NCBI GenBank assembly: GCA_963693365.1
Contig: CAVNZM010000019.1
Location: forward strand, 434,001 to 498,000
Source: Amoebidium appalachense
Lineage: Eukaryota; Ichthyosporea
DNA: 64,000 nucleotides
Reading direction: 5' to 3'
Shown here piece by piece: positions 26,826 through 36,399 of this stretch. The notes beneath the pieces were generated by a model. That model had not been told where the DNA came from. It made no database searches and saw only the letters and a list, made by a program, of their open reading frames with translations. How positions within the stretch are numbered: position 1 is the stretch's first letter; every line of letters begins with the position of its first letter. The position numbers were made by a program, and so were the translations under genes.

Positions 26826-27066
26826 AACCGAAATCAACCCCGGACCGCCAAACAGATTTGACCAAATTCGACCCGTAACCGCCAATCAAATCTGACCAAA
26901 TTTGACCGCTGACCGCCAATCAAATCTGACCAAATTCGACCGCTGACCTCCAATCACATCTGACCAAATTCGACCGCTGACCTCCAATCACATTTGACCA
27001 AATTCGACCGCTGACCGCCAATCACATTTGACCAAATTCGACCGCTGACCGCCAATCAGATTTGAC
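26826..27066. repeat. tandem ~34-bp repeats with CCAAT boxes
   Basis: About seven copies of a unit CCGCTGACCGCCAATCA followed by AATCTGACCAAATTCGA, with small changes. Each has CCAATC on the plus strand. The array directly precedes the second helicase gene. Confidence 0.9.
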
Positions 27067-27172
27067 ATCTGAACATCCGGCGATCCGAAAACGGAGTGGG
27101 CACCAATTTCAAATTTTTATATGCGAAACAACCACCACACAGGTCCAGGCAGAACTGGCCTGTTTGCCGGTA

Positions 27173-28768
27173 ATGGATCGCTTCGCCAGATTTGAGGAGA
27201 CCCACAACCTGGGCAACAACCCAGAAGACTATCTTCATCCCAACGTGTGTGAGAGCCGGCATGCTTGGAGCGAGCTTGAAGTGTGCGACTACATCAGCAG
27301 GCACCTGGCCTATGTTGCGACCCCCAATGCGTTTATTCATAAGATTCGGAACATCGAGGGGCTTCCTGTCACGTATGAGCTCAAGACGCGGGACCAAGTG
27401 CGTGTTCTTCTCGAAGCGTTTGAGTTTCCACAGGCGCCTGGGCAACATGGAGAATCACTGCCCCCTCTACGCGGCACCCTGTACCTCTCAAGCGCGCGCC
27501 GACTAATGTATTCCCAGCTGACCTTTGACCCTTCCGACCCGGACCCCTTGACCGGCGCACGCAATGAAGCCTATCTACACAGCCTCAACCGCGTCTTCAA
27601 CATGTTCCCCGGGTTTCGCTTTCGCTACCGTGAGGATTTTGAGGTCGATGAAGAGCTGCTTGAGCGCTTTCTCTACCATGCCGAGTACATCATCTGCAAC
27701 CGCGACGAGCGTCTGTTTGAGTTTCTGCTCCAGTGGCTTGCCCATCTCGTTCAAGTGCCGGATCGCAAACCACAGTGCGGGCTACTCCTGCGCTCCATCG
27801 AGGGGACGGGCAAAGACATGTTCTGCATGATACTCAAGCAGCTGCTCGGCATGCACTTGGTGGGCACAGTTGAGAACGAGCATCGCATCGACACGAGGTT
27901 CAATGAGGGCTATTCATTCAAGCTGTTGGTGCTGTGCAACGAGGTGAGAACCCTGTTTCCATTGTAGCGCGTTCTTTGTTTTTTTTCCTAGGTTACCCTT
28001 GCTTGGCAATCGATGCATTTGAACACCGACTACATGCAATCCGCTAACACCCACGTCCCACAGGTAACCTACGGCAAGAGTCATCGCATCCCCAACCACC
28101 TCAAGACACTCATCACAGACGACCGGATGACCATGGAGCGCAAGGGGCTCCCCGTGACCACCGTCAAGTCGTGTGAGCGCTGGATCCTGCTCAGCAACGA
28201 GGAGCACCCGATCCCTGTGTCTCGGACGGACCGCCGCTACGCGTGCATGGAGGTGTCGCCTGCGAAGGTCGGCGACCACGGGTACTTCAACGAGCTGGCT
28301 GCGACCTACCTCGAGGGTGACTCGTGGGCGCTTGAGCATCTCTACCACTACCTCATGCGCATCGACCTCCTCGACCGCGTACGCATCCTGCCCCCCATGA
28401 CCGGGCTCAAGCGCAAGCTGCAAGACCTGACCAACCCCCCGAAGGTCGAGTACGAGTTCTTCCGAGACATGGGGCTGGGCATCGAGGTGTGCGAGGACTG
28501 GGACGACTGGGACGGGCAGTACATGACATCCACCACGTTTCTCACTCTCTTACGGCGCTGGGCGAGCGCAAACAGCATCGACCGGAAGGTCCCCGGCCAG
28601 AAAGAACTCGGCGAGTCGCTCAAACATGTGCTGGGGCAGCCTGTGTCCCCCCCGGGCGGGCAGTATCCCGTGCGCCTGCACCAGAGCGACCCGTACCCGC
28701 ACCCACGCAACAAGGCATACTTGGTGGACTACAACAAACTGGCTAACGCTGTCCCGCCGAATCAGTAA
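27173..28768 (+). CDS. second D5-like helicase, intron-containing
   Basis: Exons 27173-27943 and 28064-28768, giving 491 residues from MDRFARFE. Walker A EGTGKD is at about residue 209. The Walker B position reads LVLCNE, Asn replacing the first acidic residue of VVDE in the paralogue. After the splice VTYGKSHRIPNHLKTLIT aligns without gaps with the paralogue at 4638 (CVFGGAHEVNNLIKSLIT). The ERKG and LLSNEEHP motifs and the winged-helix tail (FLTLLRRWASAN) are kept. Compared with the first helicase it lacks about 190 N-terminal residues. It may be a subfunctional or regulatory copy, since the changed Walker B residue may affect ATP hydrolysis. Confidence 0.8.
27944..28063 (+). other. 120-nt spliceosomal-type intron in the helicase gene
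   Basis: GTGAGA at the start, CCCACAG at the end, CTAAC branch-like site at 28043-28047, phase 0, with an in-frame stop inside. An internal polypyrimidine tract ending CCTAG (27991) offers an alternative in-frame acceptor that would add 24 residues. The longer intron gives the gap-free alignment with the paralogue. Confidence 0.8.
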
Positions 28769-29186
28769 AGAATAGCTGGACACATTGTACAGATACATTG
28801 TAGGCCCATGTAAACTTGTGTATTGTGCACGAAGTCGAGTGCGGTTAAATGCTCGGGAAAACATTGTGGCGATGTAAACTTAGTGTTGTTGAATTGTATT
28901 CTATTCAATTCAATTCAATGACATAGTAAAGGTTCACAGCAGATTCTGTGACAATAGTATATATCAAGATTTCGTATTCACAGTTACAAAAGGACTATTA
29001 CATTACATCTGTGTAATTGCTATCTCTAGCAGAACCATCTACAATTTGGACATGAATAAACCTTCCTCCAACTATTTACGTTCTCGATCCCCCCCCCCCC
29101 CCCCCCCCCCCTTCGGACAACACCACAAAATATGTTTGGGAATCGAGCTCTGTGCGCTGCGCACATATCAACAAAACGCTACATGT
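28769..29186. other. intergenic with 23-base C run
   Basis: No gene seen. Contains ATTCAATTCAATTCAATG (28902-28920 area) and a C run at 29089-29111, preceded by TTCTCGAT as in the run at 31139. Confidence 0.5.
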
Positions 29187-30725
29187 CTAGACACTGGGGC
29201 CTTGTGTTGCTCTGCGGGGCCCGGACGGTTTGCTCCCACGGCCCCTCCTTCCCCCCACCACTCTAGCCCTTTTGCGCTTTGGGACCGCCTCCAGTGTGAC
29301 GCCCTCAACAGTAAGCGCCTTGATGCCTGGGAACTGGCGCTCCATCATGGCACGCAAGTTGCCGTAACCATGGGTAGCTAGAATGTGAGGCATGTTGTCA
29401 GCCATCCACATCTCCGTGTTGCATATGACCGTGAACGCCTGGCGTGCCGTGATCTCCGTGCAGTAGCGGACAGGCGTGCCCCACGCCTCGGCACGCAGTT
29501 TGATGGCGTTCTGGATGGCACCGCGCGCTGTGAGCGTGTTTACAGTGCGCCGGGTGCACGCCACCAGCACGTCCACGTTGAGCACGCTGTTGGTGAACTC
29601 CTGCACCAGCTCAATGGCCCCCTTGGTCTCGCCGTTAAACAGCGCGCCGACGATGCTGATGGGCAGGTTGCTCAGGCGCGCACGGAGGTGCGGGTAGCCG
29701 TTGAGCGTGGACTTGTCCGCGTCGGTGGGGAGAACGCGTGGGTTGATGGTATTGGGGTCGGAGTCAAACTGCTCCATGAGGGCTTGGTTGACACGGGAGC
29801 GCTCGGCGATGGTCTGGTTGGCCTGAGCAATGGTCTGGTTAGCCTGCGCCAGCATGAGGGACCTCTCGCGCAGCATGGTGTCCTTCTCGCGCATGGTGGC
29901 GTGGTAGACGGCGATCTGCTTTTCATAACCATCCTTCACAAGAGCAAGGGCCTGGGCCTGGCCCTCCTGCATTTCGGTGAAGGTGCGCTTGAGATCGCGA
30001 ATGGTGTTGTCCTTCTCCTCGATGATGGGCTTGACGGTGCTGTCGAAGAAGCTGCGCATGGCATCGAGGAAGCCGTTCGAAGGGTCCGCCCGGGCAGCAC
30101 GCACCTCGTCCATGTCGATGGCCATCTTGCTGGTGGTGGCCCCGTTGTAGTTGTCGCAGATGTCGATGACGTCCGCTAGCACCGTGTAGTCGCCCGTGAA
30201 CATGCGCGAGAGCAGCGCGTCCGTGTGCACGGCAAAGTCGGTCGAGACGTAGCGGGCAAGCGCCGGAAAGAGGGCAATGTGAACGAAGGTGCCGCGCAGA
30301 GCTGGGTCGCCGGACTTCTTCTTGGAGTTGGTGGTGTCGATGACGTCATCGATGCGCAGCGGGCCAATGGGAGGAATCCTGTCATTTGACAGGATTCCTC
30401 TGATTGGTTCGTTGATCTTGGTCAGGACCTTGTTGATGAGCTCATCATGGCGCACCTTCCAGTACGCCACCTGCTTCTCAGAACCATCAAGTGATCCACT
30501 CTTCTCGGTGTTGTACTCGCGCCCCACGTTGCAAAGCATGGTGCCGTTGAAGTAGACGTGCCCGTTGGGGTAGGTGGTTGTCACGGTCAGCACCTTGTCG
30601 CCGAAGTCCATGGCGGGCGGGGCGCGCACCTCCTTGAACGCGGGGTAGGCAGGGGTTGCCGGCGGGACAGGGGCAGCGCCGGTCTCCACAGCATTGGGGA
30701 CGGCGACATTCATGTCGAACTCCAT
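29187..30725 (-). CDS. KilA-N-domain protein, copy A
   Basis: 512 residues from MEFDMNVAVPNA; TTTAAAAG at 30798-30791 is a TATA-like element. A KilA-N-like domain spans about 40-210 (YFNGTMLCNV, then LRGTFVHIALFPALARYV). About 235-330 is a long coiled coil (EEKDNTIRDLKRTF and repeated QANQTIAQ). The C-terminal domain (about 350-490) resembles that of the MSV199 protein at 16860, with a basic end (KRKRARVVGGRRGRGSK). The N-terminal 210 residues are nearly identical to copy B at 31160, whereas the C-terminal parts differ. Probably a DNA-binding regulator of the BRO/KilA-N type. Confidence 0.8.
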   Translation of the reverse strand: MEFDMNVAVPNAVETGAAPVPPATPAYPAFKEVRAPPAMDFGDKVLTVTTTYPNGHVYFNGTMLCNVGREYNTEKSGSLDGSEKQVAYWKVRHDELINKVLTKINEPIRGILSNDRIPPIGPLRIDDVIDTTNSKKKSGDPALRGTFVHIALFPALARYVSTDFAVHTDALLSRMFTGDYTVLADVIDICDNYNGATTSKMAIDMDEVRAARADPSNGFLDAMRSFFDSTVKPIIEEKDNTIRDLKRTFTEMQEGQAQALALVKDGYEKQIAVYHATMREKDTMLRERSLMLAQANQTIAQANQTIAERSRVNQALMEQFDSDPNTINPRVLPTDADKSTLNGYPHLRARLSNLPISIVGALFNGETKGAIELVQEFTNSVLNVDVLVACTRRTVNTLTARGAIQNAIKLRAEAWGTPVRYCTEITARQAFTVICNTEMWMADNMPHILATHGYGNLRAMMERQFPGIKALTVEGVTLEAVPKRKRARVVGGRRGRGSKPSGPRRATQGPSV

Positions 30726-31138
30726 GTTTGCTTGGTTGTTGCTTGTGCTGTACTGTGCATGCAGAATGAAGCTCCGAGGCGCAGCGTCGCCTTTTAAAGG
30801 AGCCGGTGGCTCACAGTTTTCATTGAAATGCGCACTCGCTATTCGTTCATGAAGTTCACCAATGGCGCCAAACCAAACCATCTGTACATTGACGACATGC
30901 GCATCGCCCATTGGTCCAATCACCCGAACCAAATCGTCGCATGATTTACATTTGTGGGGATTCCTGTTCACTCCCGCCATCTCTGTGTTTTACTCCCGCC
31001 ATACACATCCCCCACAATTGCCAAAGTCTTTATAATTGCCAAGTCTTTATTTGCCTTGTTACTGTCATTTATCGTCCTTCTAATATTGCACAAATGTTTA
31101 TGTATTGATGCAAGTTTCAAGTGAACATATGTCTCGAT
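30726..31138. other. intergenic between KilA-N copies
   Basis: No gene. The first part, up to about 30960, is duplicated upstream of copy B, though the intervening stretch around 30817-30890 is missing there. Confidence 0.5.
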
Positions 31139-31159
31139 CCCCCCCCCCCTCCCCCCCCA

Positions 31160-32602
31160 CTACATGCTTTGCTTCTGTGCCTCTGCGCACTGCGCACGTC
31201 TGTCGACTTTCTTGGGCACAGCAGTGCGCCTCACACGTCTAGTGCGTGGCTTGGGAATGAGTTCCAGCTCATCCTCGATGTCTAGGGGCTTGATGCCTGG
31301 GAACTCCTTCTCAAACAGAACCCTAGTGCGGTAGAAGCTGCATGTCTGGCTGAGCTCTGGCATCTTTTCGGCAAACCACGCCTCGGTGTTGTACACCACC
31401 GTGTAGGCCATCTGTGCCGTGATCTCGGTGCAGTACTTCACTTTGCGGCCCCACGAGGCCCCGGCACGCAGCTTGATAGCGCCCGCCAGCACCGACCTCG
31501 CCATGACGGTGTTCACGCTGTCCTCAACAACGTGCCCCAGCACTTGCACGTTGAGTATCCCCTCCACAAACTGCTGGAACAGAGTGGTCGGGCCCACGGT
31601 GCTGCCCTTGAAGAGCGCAGCAACAATGCTGTTGCCGAGGTTGAGCAGGCGCACGCGCAGGTGGGGATACCCGTCCAGCGTGCAACCGTTGGGGCTGCTG
31701 GGCAACACGCGCTTGTTGAGGGTGTTGGGGTCGCTCTCGAACTGCTCCATGAGGGCCACGTTGATCTGCGTGGCCTGCTGCAGCATCAGGGTCTTCTGCT
31801 TGTCCAGCTCCTTGTGCTGCATCACCAGCTCCTTGTTCTCGCGCACCGACATGTTGAGCAGGTCGATGATGACGTTCTTCTCCTTGATGGTCTCGTCCTT
31901 CTCCTTGAGCAGCGGCATGAACTTGCTGTCGAAGAACGACGTCAGCATGCCCAGCATCTGTTCACCCGTGTCCGCCCGGGCAGCGCGCACCTCGTCCATG
32001 TCGATGGCCATCTTGCTGGTGGTGGCCCCGTTGTAGTTGTCGCAGATGTCGATGACGTCCGCCAGCACCGTGTAGTCGCCCGTGAACATGCGCGAGAGCA
32101 GCGCGTCCGTGTGCACGGCAAAGTCGGTCGAGACGTAGCGGGCAAGCGCCGGGAAGAGCGCGATGTGAACGAAGGTGCCGCGCAGCGCCGGGTCGCCGGA
32201 CTTCTTCTTGGAGTTGGTGGTGTCGATGACGTCATCGATACGCAGCGGGCCAATGGGAGGAATGGTTGCATTTGCAACTTTTCCTCCATTTAGCATGTGG
32301 AGTACGCTCTCAATCAAGGTGGAGTGCCGATCTTTCCACAGCACCACCTTCTTCTCCGCCCCATCAAGTGACCCCGCCTTCTCGGTGTTGTACTCGCGCC
32401 CCACGTTGCAAAGCATGGTGCCGTTGAAGTAGACGTGCCCGTTGGGGTAGGTGGTTGTCACGGTCAGCACCTTGTCGCCGAAGTCCATGGCGGGCGGGGC
32501 GCGCACCTCCTTGAACGCGGGGTAGGCAGGGGTTGCCGGTGGGACAGGGGCCGCGCCGGTCTCCACAGCATTGGGGACGGCGACATTCATGTCGAACTCC
32601 AT
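31160..32602 (-). CDS. KilA-N-domain protein, copy B
   Basis: 480 residues with the same start and promoter as copy A. The KilA-N part is almost identical. A short segment around residue 120-150 differs sharply (GGKVANATIPP instead of the copy A sequence). The coiled coil (KEKDETIKEKNVIID, KELVMQHKELDKQK) and C-terminal domain (FEKEFPGIKPLDIED) are divergent but colinear. This mosaic of near-identical and diverged blocks points to recent duplication or gene conversion of the N-terminal half. Its TAG stop is followed by a G-rich run in the sense strand. Confidence 0.8.
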   Translation of the reverse strand: MEFDMNVAVPNAVETGAAPVPPATPAYPAFKEVRAPPAMDFGDKVLTVTTTYPNGHVYFNGTMLCNVGREYNTEKAGSLDGAEKKVVLWKDRHSTLIESVLHMLNGGKVANATIPPIGPLRIDDVIDTTNSKKKSGDPALRGTFVHIALFPALARYVSTDFAVHTDALLSRMFTGDYTVLADVIDICDNYNGATTSKMAIDMDEVRAARADTGEQMLGMLTSFFDSKFMPLLKEKDETIKEKNVIIDLLNMSVRENKELVMQHKELDKQKTLMLQQATQINVALMEQFESDPNTLNKRVLPSSPNGCTLDGYPHLRVRLLNLGNSIVAALFKGSTVGPTTLFQQFVEGILNVQVLGHVVEDSVNTVMARSVLAGAIKLRAGASWGRKVKYCTEITAQMAYTVVYNTEAWFAEKMPELSQTCSFYRTRVLFEKEFPGIKPLDIEDELELIPKPRTRRVRRTAVPKKVDRRAQCAEAQKQSM

Positions 32603-32784
32603 GTTTGCTTGGCTGTTGCTTGTGCTGTACTGTGCATGCAGAATGAAGCTCCGAGGCGCAGCGTCGCCTTTTAAAGGAGCCGGTGGCTCACAGTTATTTT
32701 TTTTATTGACGACATGCGCATCGCCCATTGGTCCAATCACCTGAACAAAATCGTCGCATGATTCACATTTAAATGTGGGGATTC

Positions 32785-32910
32785 CTGTTCACTCCCCACC
32801 TTCTCGGCCGCGTCGCCCGTCTTCAATGGGAGGAAAGTGACTTTCAACCGCCTTTCCTCTGATTGTTGATCGTTGGTGGTGTCAATGACGTTATCGAGCG
32901 CGGGGATTTC
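32785..32910 (-). pseudogene. remnant of a third KilA-N copy
   Basis: The minus strand encodes NVIDTTNDQQ followed by RRLKVTF, matching DVIDTTNSKK and adjacent residues of copies A and B. No start or intact frame remains. It lies directly upstream of copy B. Confidence 0.5.
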
Positions 32911-33067
32911 TCCGGGCATTCCTTGGGTGCTAGTCGCAGAAGGATCTTTTCTACAAGACCAATGTCTGGCTAGAGTCAGTCGCGCCCGCGGATATCGCAT
33001 CCGGAAAATGTCCCTGGCATATTGGCTAATCCGACCCGGGGATACCACAAAATCCCGCTGTGCATGC

Positions 33068-33277
33068 ATGGAGTCTGGCAATACCCGGGTATGGACCGTG
33101 CTACTGCTTGCGTTTATTGCGTACTCGGTGTGGCGGGAACTGGGTGTTCCGGAAAATGACGACACGTTCTGGATCAACGATGTCGAAGCCATGGCGCCTC
33201 GCGAGCCGATTGTCGATGATTCGCGCGGAAAGGAGGTCATCTTTCGCACCTACCGCTACCTACCGCCAGGTATATAA
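33068..33277 (+). CDS. small single-pass membrane protein
   Basis: 69 residues starting MESGNTRV with one hydrophobic segment (VWTVLLLAFIAYSVW) at about 8-22, followed by an acidic part (PENDDTFWIND) and a basic end. The layout suits a type III or N-terminally anchored membrane protein. No family recognised. The TATA box of the next gene overlaps its stop codon, the same arrangement as at 7610. Confidence 0.5.
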   Translation: MESGNTRVWTVLLLAFIAYSVWRELGVPENDDTFWINDVEAMAPREPIVDDSRGKEVIFRTYRYLPPGI

Positions 33278-33278
33278 G
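33271..33278 (+). promoter_or_regulatory. TATA box
   Basis: TATATAAG overlapping the stop of the small membrane protein gene, 100 bases before the ATG at 33371. Confidence 0.55.
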
Positions 33279-33370
33279 GCACCCTCCATACCCGAATTCA
33301 ATCAGTCCACACATCCGATGAAACCTGCAAGATCCGCTGTAGAAGCCGCGCTCCGAACTGCAAGTTCAAC

Positions 33371-33736
33371 ATGGCCGCCTCGACTGACACCGCCGCCTCC
33401 GCGCCCGCTGCCGCTGCCGCGCTCAACACTCCCGGCTGCCCGCTCTTCGATTTCTCGACCCTACCTCCGCTCCCCGACCTCCCGGGCCTCCCGAGCCTGG
33501 CCATGCCGCCCGCCCTTCCGCCCCTCCCCCTGAACCGGTTCGGCGAGGACCTCAAGCACGGGTCCTACCGCGACTACAAGGAGAGCCTCGAAGTCCTCTA
33601 CCGCATAATGCAGCTGCAAGCGAGGCTGTCCTCGCCAGCCAAGGGCAAGCCCGAGAAGCGCGAGGCGGATGCTGCGCCCAGCAAGAAGCCGTCCAAGCGC
33701 GTCAAGCCCACGCTGGTGGACGCCGACGCCAGCTAG
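33371..33736 (+). CDS. proline-rich protein with hydrophobic-acidic motif and basic tail
   Basis: 121 residues. The N-terminus is Ala-rich, followed by PLFDFSTLPPLPDLPGLPSL, a hydrophobic-acidic motif resembling an activation domain, then a short helical part (SLEVLYRIMQLQARL) and a Lys-rich tail (KPSKRVKPTL). No family recognised. The composition suggests a small nuclear adaptor or activator. High GC at third positions, like its neighbours. Confidence 0.55.
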   Translation: MAASTDTAASAPAAAAALNTPGCPLFDFSTLPPLPDLPGLPSLAMPPALPPLPLNRFGEDLKHGSYRDYKESLEVLYRIMQLQARLSSPAKGKPEKREADAAPSKKPSKRVKPTLVDADAS

Positions 33737-33873
33737 AGTCTGTTTGGCCCGGCGCCGAGTTTGTCAACTCGCGTCGGTAGACAGGACAGGATGTGCACAT
33801 GCACCCGAATAAACTTCCCGCTTCATGTTTATCAAATCCGCACCTTGCAAATAAAATCCATGCAGAAGGGAAC

Positions 33874-34245
33874 ATGCGCACCACCCCTGCGCTGACCCTT
33901 GAGCAAATCCTGCGCGACCGTGCTGCTCTGCGCGCCTTCCGTGCGTTTTTAGGTCGCGAGTATGCGGGGGAGAACATAGACTTTTTGGACATGCTCGTGC
34001 GTTTCAAGGGTGAACCATGCGTCCCACTTGCGCTTCTTATCCATGACTGGTACCTTGCCCGGGATGCGCCCTACCCCCTCAACATCTCCGAGCAGGCCCG
34101 AAGGCGCAGCGGTGTCCCGCTGGGCCGGCCGTCCGCCGATCTCTTCAGCGACGCGGAGCGCGAGGTGCGGGCGCTTCTGCAGGGCGAAAAACTTCCACGC
34201 TTTGCGCGCGAGTACGTGCCCGCGCCCGCGCCGGAAGGGCGGTGA
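33874..34245 (+). CDS. RGS-domain protein
   Basis: 123 residues from MRTTPALT; an in-frame Met at 33793 would add 27. Nearly the whole protein is one RGS domain: LEQILRDRAALRAFRAFL, then GREYAGENIDFLDML, a DWYLARDAPYPLNI segment and FSDAEREVRALL followed by LPRFARE. The conserved ENI and the closing helix are present. RGS proteins bind Galpha and speed GTP hydrolysis, ending receptor signalling at the plasma membrane. It has no membrane anchor or extra domain. It converges tail to tail on a seven-helix membrane protein gene, overlapping its last 100 bases. RGS genes are eukaryotic, and I know of no well-described viral example, so a host origin is likely. Confidence 0.8.
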   Translation: MRTTPALTLEQILRDRAALRAFRAFLGREYAGENIDFLDMLVRFKGEPCVPLALLIHDWYLARDAPYPLNISEQARRRSGVPLGRPSADLFSDAEREVRALLQGEKLPRFAREYVPAPAPEGR

Positions 34246-35039
34246 AGGTGTGCAGCACAAGCCCGCCAAGCAGGATGAGAACAAGGCCCTCGGCGACAAA
34301 CAGCGCGTAGGCTATGCAGCCTTGCCAGATAGAAATCGAGGTCGGTAGCCGACCATATGATCTGGTCAAGGGCAACAGCCAAGCCGCAGAGGAGGGAGTA
34401 GACCGTTGCGCACAACAGCACTCCCCGCACGATGCCTGTGTCTGGGATGGCAGTGTGGCGTATGACACTGCCAACGTAAGTACATCCGGCCACAAGGAGA
34501 ACCACGAGGATGTACTGTGTAGCCATGTGAAAGTCGGCATAGATCTCATACGAGCACGTTTCGTTGCACGTACACAACCCCGTCAGACCCAGTACAAGGG
34601 CAGGGGCCATTACGACAGGTGGGGCCCAGGTGGTTGCCCGGGGGTGTTGTCGGACGCCGCAGAAGAGGGTACCGTTGGTACCTGTCATGCCGCACACTAT
34701 GCGCACCAGCAGCCCCAAGGGGGAAAGAAGCATGAGCAACTTGGTTACCCAATATAGTACCCACAACCGACAGTCACAGGCATTGTGCGGGACCGTTGTG
34801 TAGATAACCCATTGGTACATGTGTGCTGCGATGCATAGTGCCGGGACATGAAACATATACACCGAGTTTGCAGTCGCCCCTAGATACCTTCCGCTGACTG
34901 TGGGGCCAAAGCGCTTGTGAATACACACATGTAGGGCTAGGGCTATCCCGATAACGACAGAGGTGTACACGAACAGCAGAAGCCTAAACACGGACGCAAC
35001 ATGCCCCACTGTCTGGATGCTCAGGCTGGTTGAAGGCAT
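34145..35039 (-). CDS. seven-helix membrane protein (GPCR-like), frame break before helix 7
   Basis: About 298 residues if a single frame change near 34330-34340 is allowed. Hydrophobic segments at about 15-38, 52-77, 91-116, 141-157, 172-193 and 205-228 read in one frame. The seventh (CIAYALFVAEGLVLILLGG) reads in the frame that ends at 34145. Without the change the last part is Arg/Cys-rich and unlike a membrane protein. No signature motif identifies the receptor class. The neighbouring RGS gene makes a G-protein-linked role plausible. The break may be a sequencing indel or a real mutation. Confidence 0.6.
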
Positions 35040-35134
35040 GTACTACCACCACAACAATTAGTTTGGCGTTAGGTAATGGGAAACCTAGTGGCACTCTACT
35101 ACCCCCAAGATAAAATTATGTATGCCTTATTTGC

Positions 35135-35947
35135 ATGGACCGCGAAGACATCAGCTCATACGACACCACTGGCGGGCTCTGCCTTGGCTGGTACCCCCCG
35201 CTCCCAACCTTCTGGCACGCCGCCTCCGACCAACCCCCCGAAGAGGAACTGGCCGAAGCCACCATGATGTTCAGGAACAATCTCGAGGCGTTCGCCGGTA
35301 TACCCCGCAACAGGCACATCACACGTAATTACGCCAACTTCAAGACGAGTCTGTTCCTGGACAGCCTCCCGGAGAAGTGCGAGTTTAGCAGGGGGAATTT
35401 CACCGGCAAGAAGCGGATGCGCTGCTACGAGAACGCGCTCAGCTATTGCTTGGCATCCATGGCACGTCCGCGTCACATTGATGCAAACTTCATCAACATG
35501 GTGGCGGCCATGTGCGAGGGCCGCGAGGCATTCACCCCCCGCACACAGCACGTAGTCGGGCTGAGCGGGCAGGCCACCGTGGCGCCTGAGCTGATACCGG
35601 TAGCGGCTGCTGACCTCCTTGACACGCTTCAGTTTCGTGAGCAGGAGGCCAGCGCGTCACACCTGCTGCATCTGTGCCGCCAGGCCGCGCTGTGGATGGG
35701 GCGAATGAGCATCATCCACGCGCTCAAGGATGGTGTGGACAACATGGCGTTCATGGTAATCACTGTTTCTGCTATTCTTAGCCAGTATTCGCTCGGGCCG
35801 CTTCTCTTTGGGAACCTGTTCCGGCGCTGCATCGAACTGGGCGCGGCAGAGAACCCGCCCAGCTACGAACTCCTAGCCCGCTGGCTGCTGGAGGCCGTGT
35901 ACTCCAACATGCGCAACGCGGCTGTTGTGCTAGATCTGATCTCGTGA
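35135..35947 (+). CDS. hypothetical protein
   Basis: 270 residues starting MDREDISS. Soluble, helix-rich, with conserved-looking features such as GWYPPLPTFW near the start and LLARWLLEAVYSNM near the end. No membrane helix beyond one modestly hydrophobic stretch (MAFMVITVSAILSQY). No family recognised. The stop is followed by twelve G residues. Confidence 0.6.
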   Translation: MDREDISSYDTTGGLCLGWYPPLPTFWHAASDQPPEEELAEATMMFRNNLEAFAGIPRNRHITRNYANFKTSLFLDSLPEKCEFSRGNFTGKKRMRCYENALSYCLASMARPRHIDANFINMVAAMCEGREAFTPRTQHVVGLSGQATVAPELIPVAAADLLDTLQFREQEASASHLLHLCRQAALWMGRMSIIHALKDGVDNMAFMVITVSAILSQYSLGPLLFGNLFRRCIELGAAENPPSYELLARWLLEAVYSNMRNAAVVLDLIS

Positions 35948-35948
35948 A

Positions 35949-35960
35949 GGGGGGGGGGGG
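35949..35960. repeat. 12-base G run after stop codon
   Basis: Two bases after the TGA stop of the previous gene, G-rich in the sense strand. Confidence 0.75.
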
Positions 35961-36399
35961 TGGCCCGTATACTTTGATCCGTCTTAGGTGTACACTTGGG
36001 TGTACACGATGACGACACACCCATGCCAAAGTCAACATGTATCAAGATCGATCAGACATTTATTGGCAAGAAGCCACGTAGTGAGGAATCGACAGTGGCT
36101 CAGAATCTTATTTTGATATATTTGATATTTGGGTATCGAAAAGCGTGACAATAAAGTACATGTATGCAAACCAAGCAAGGCACGAGCCTTGGACAGAAAA
36201 CTATACAAACTATACGGTGCTGACTGATTGATAACGTGTCATGACCCCATAACTTTGCAACATCACCAACCCTAATATAAATATATACGTGCGCATCACT
36301 ACAAATGAACGTGTGCTTGTAGAAGTACGTGCCCCGCCCGTGCCGCGCATACCCCAATATGGAAAGCCAATCGGTAAGCCATTCGGATCGGGCACTGGC
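35961..36399. other. intergenic
   Basis: No gene in about 440 bases. CCAATCGG pairs near 36368 and 36413 and AATAAA at about 36150. Confidence 0.45.

Noticed and set aside
32737-33249. A 170-residue minus-strand protein
   Set aside because: It joins a KilA-N remnant to the antisense of the small membrane protein gene and shows no coherent domain.
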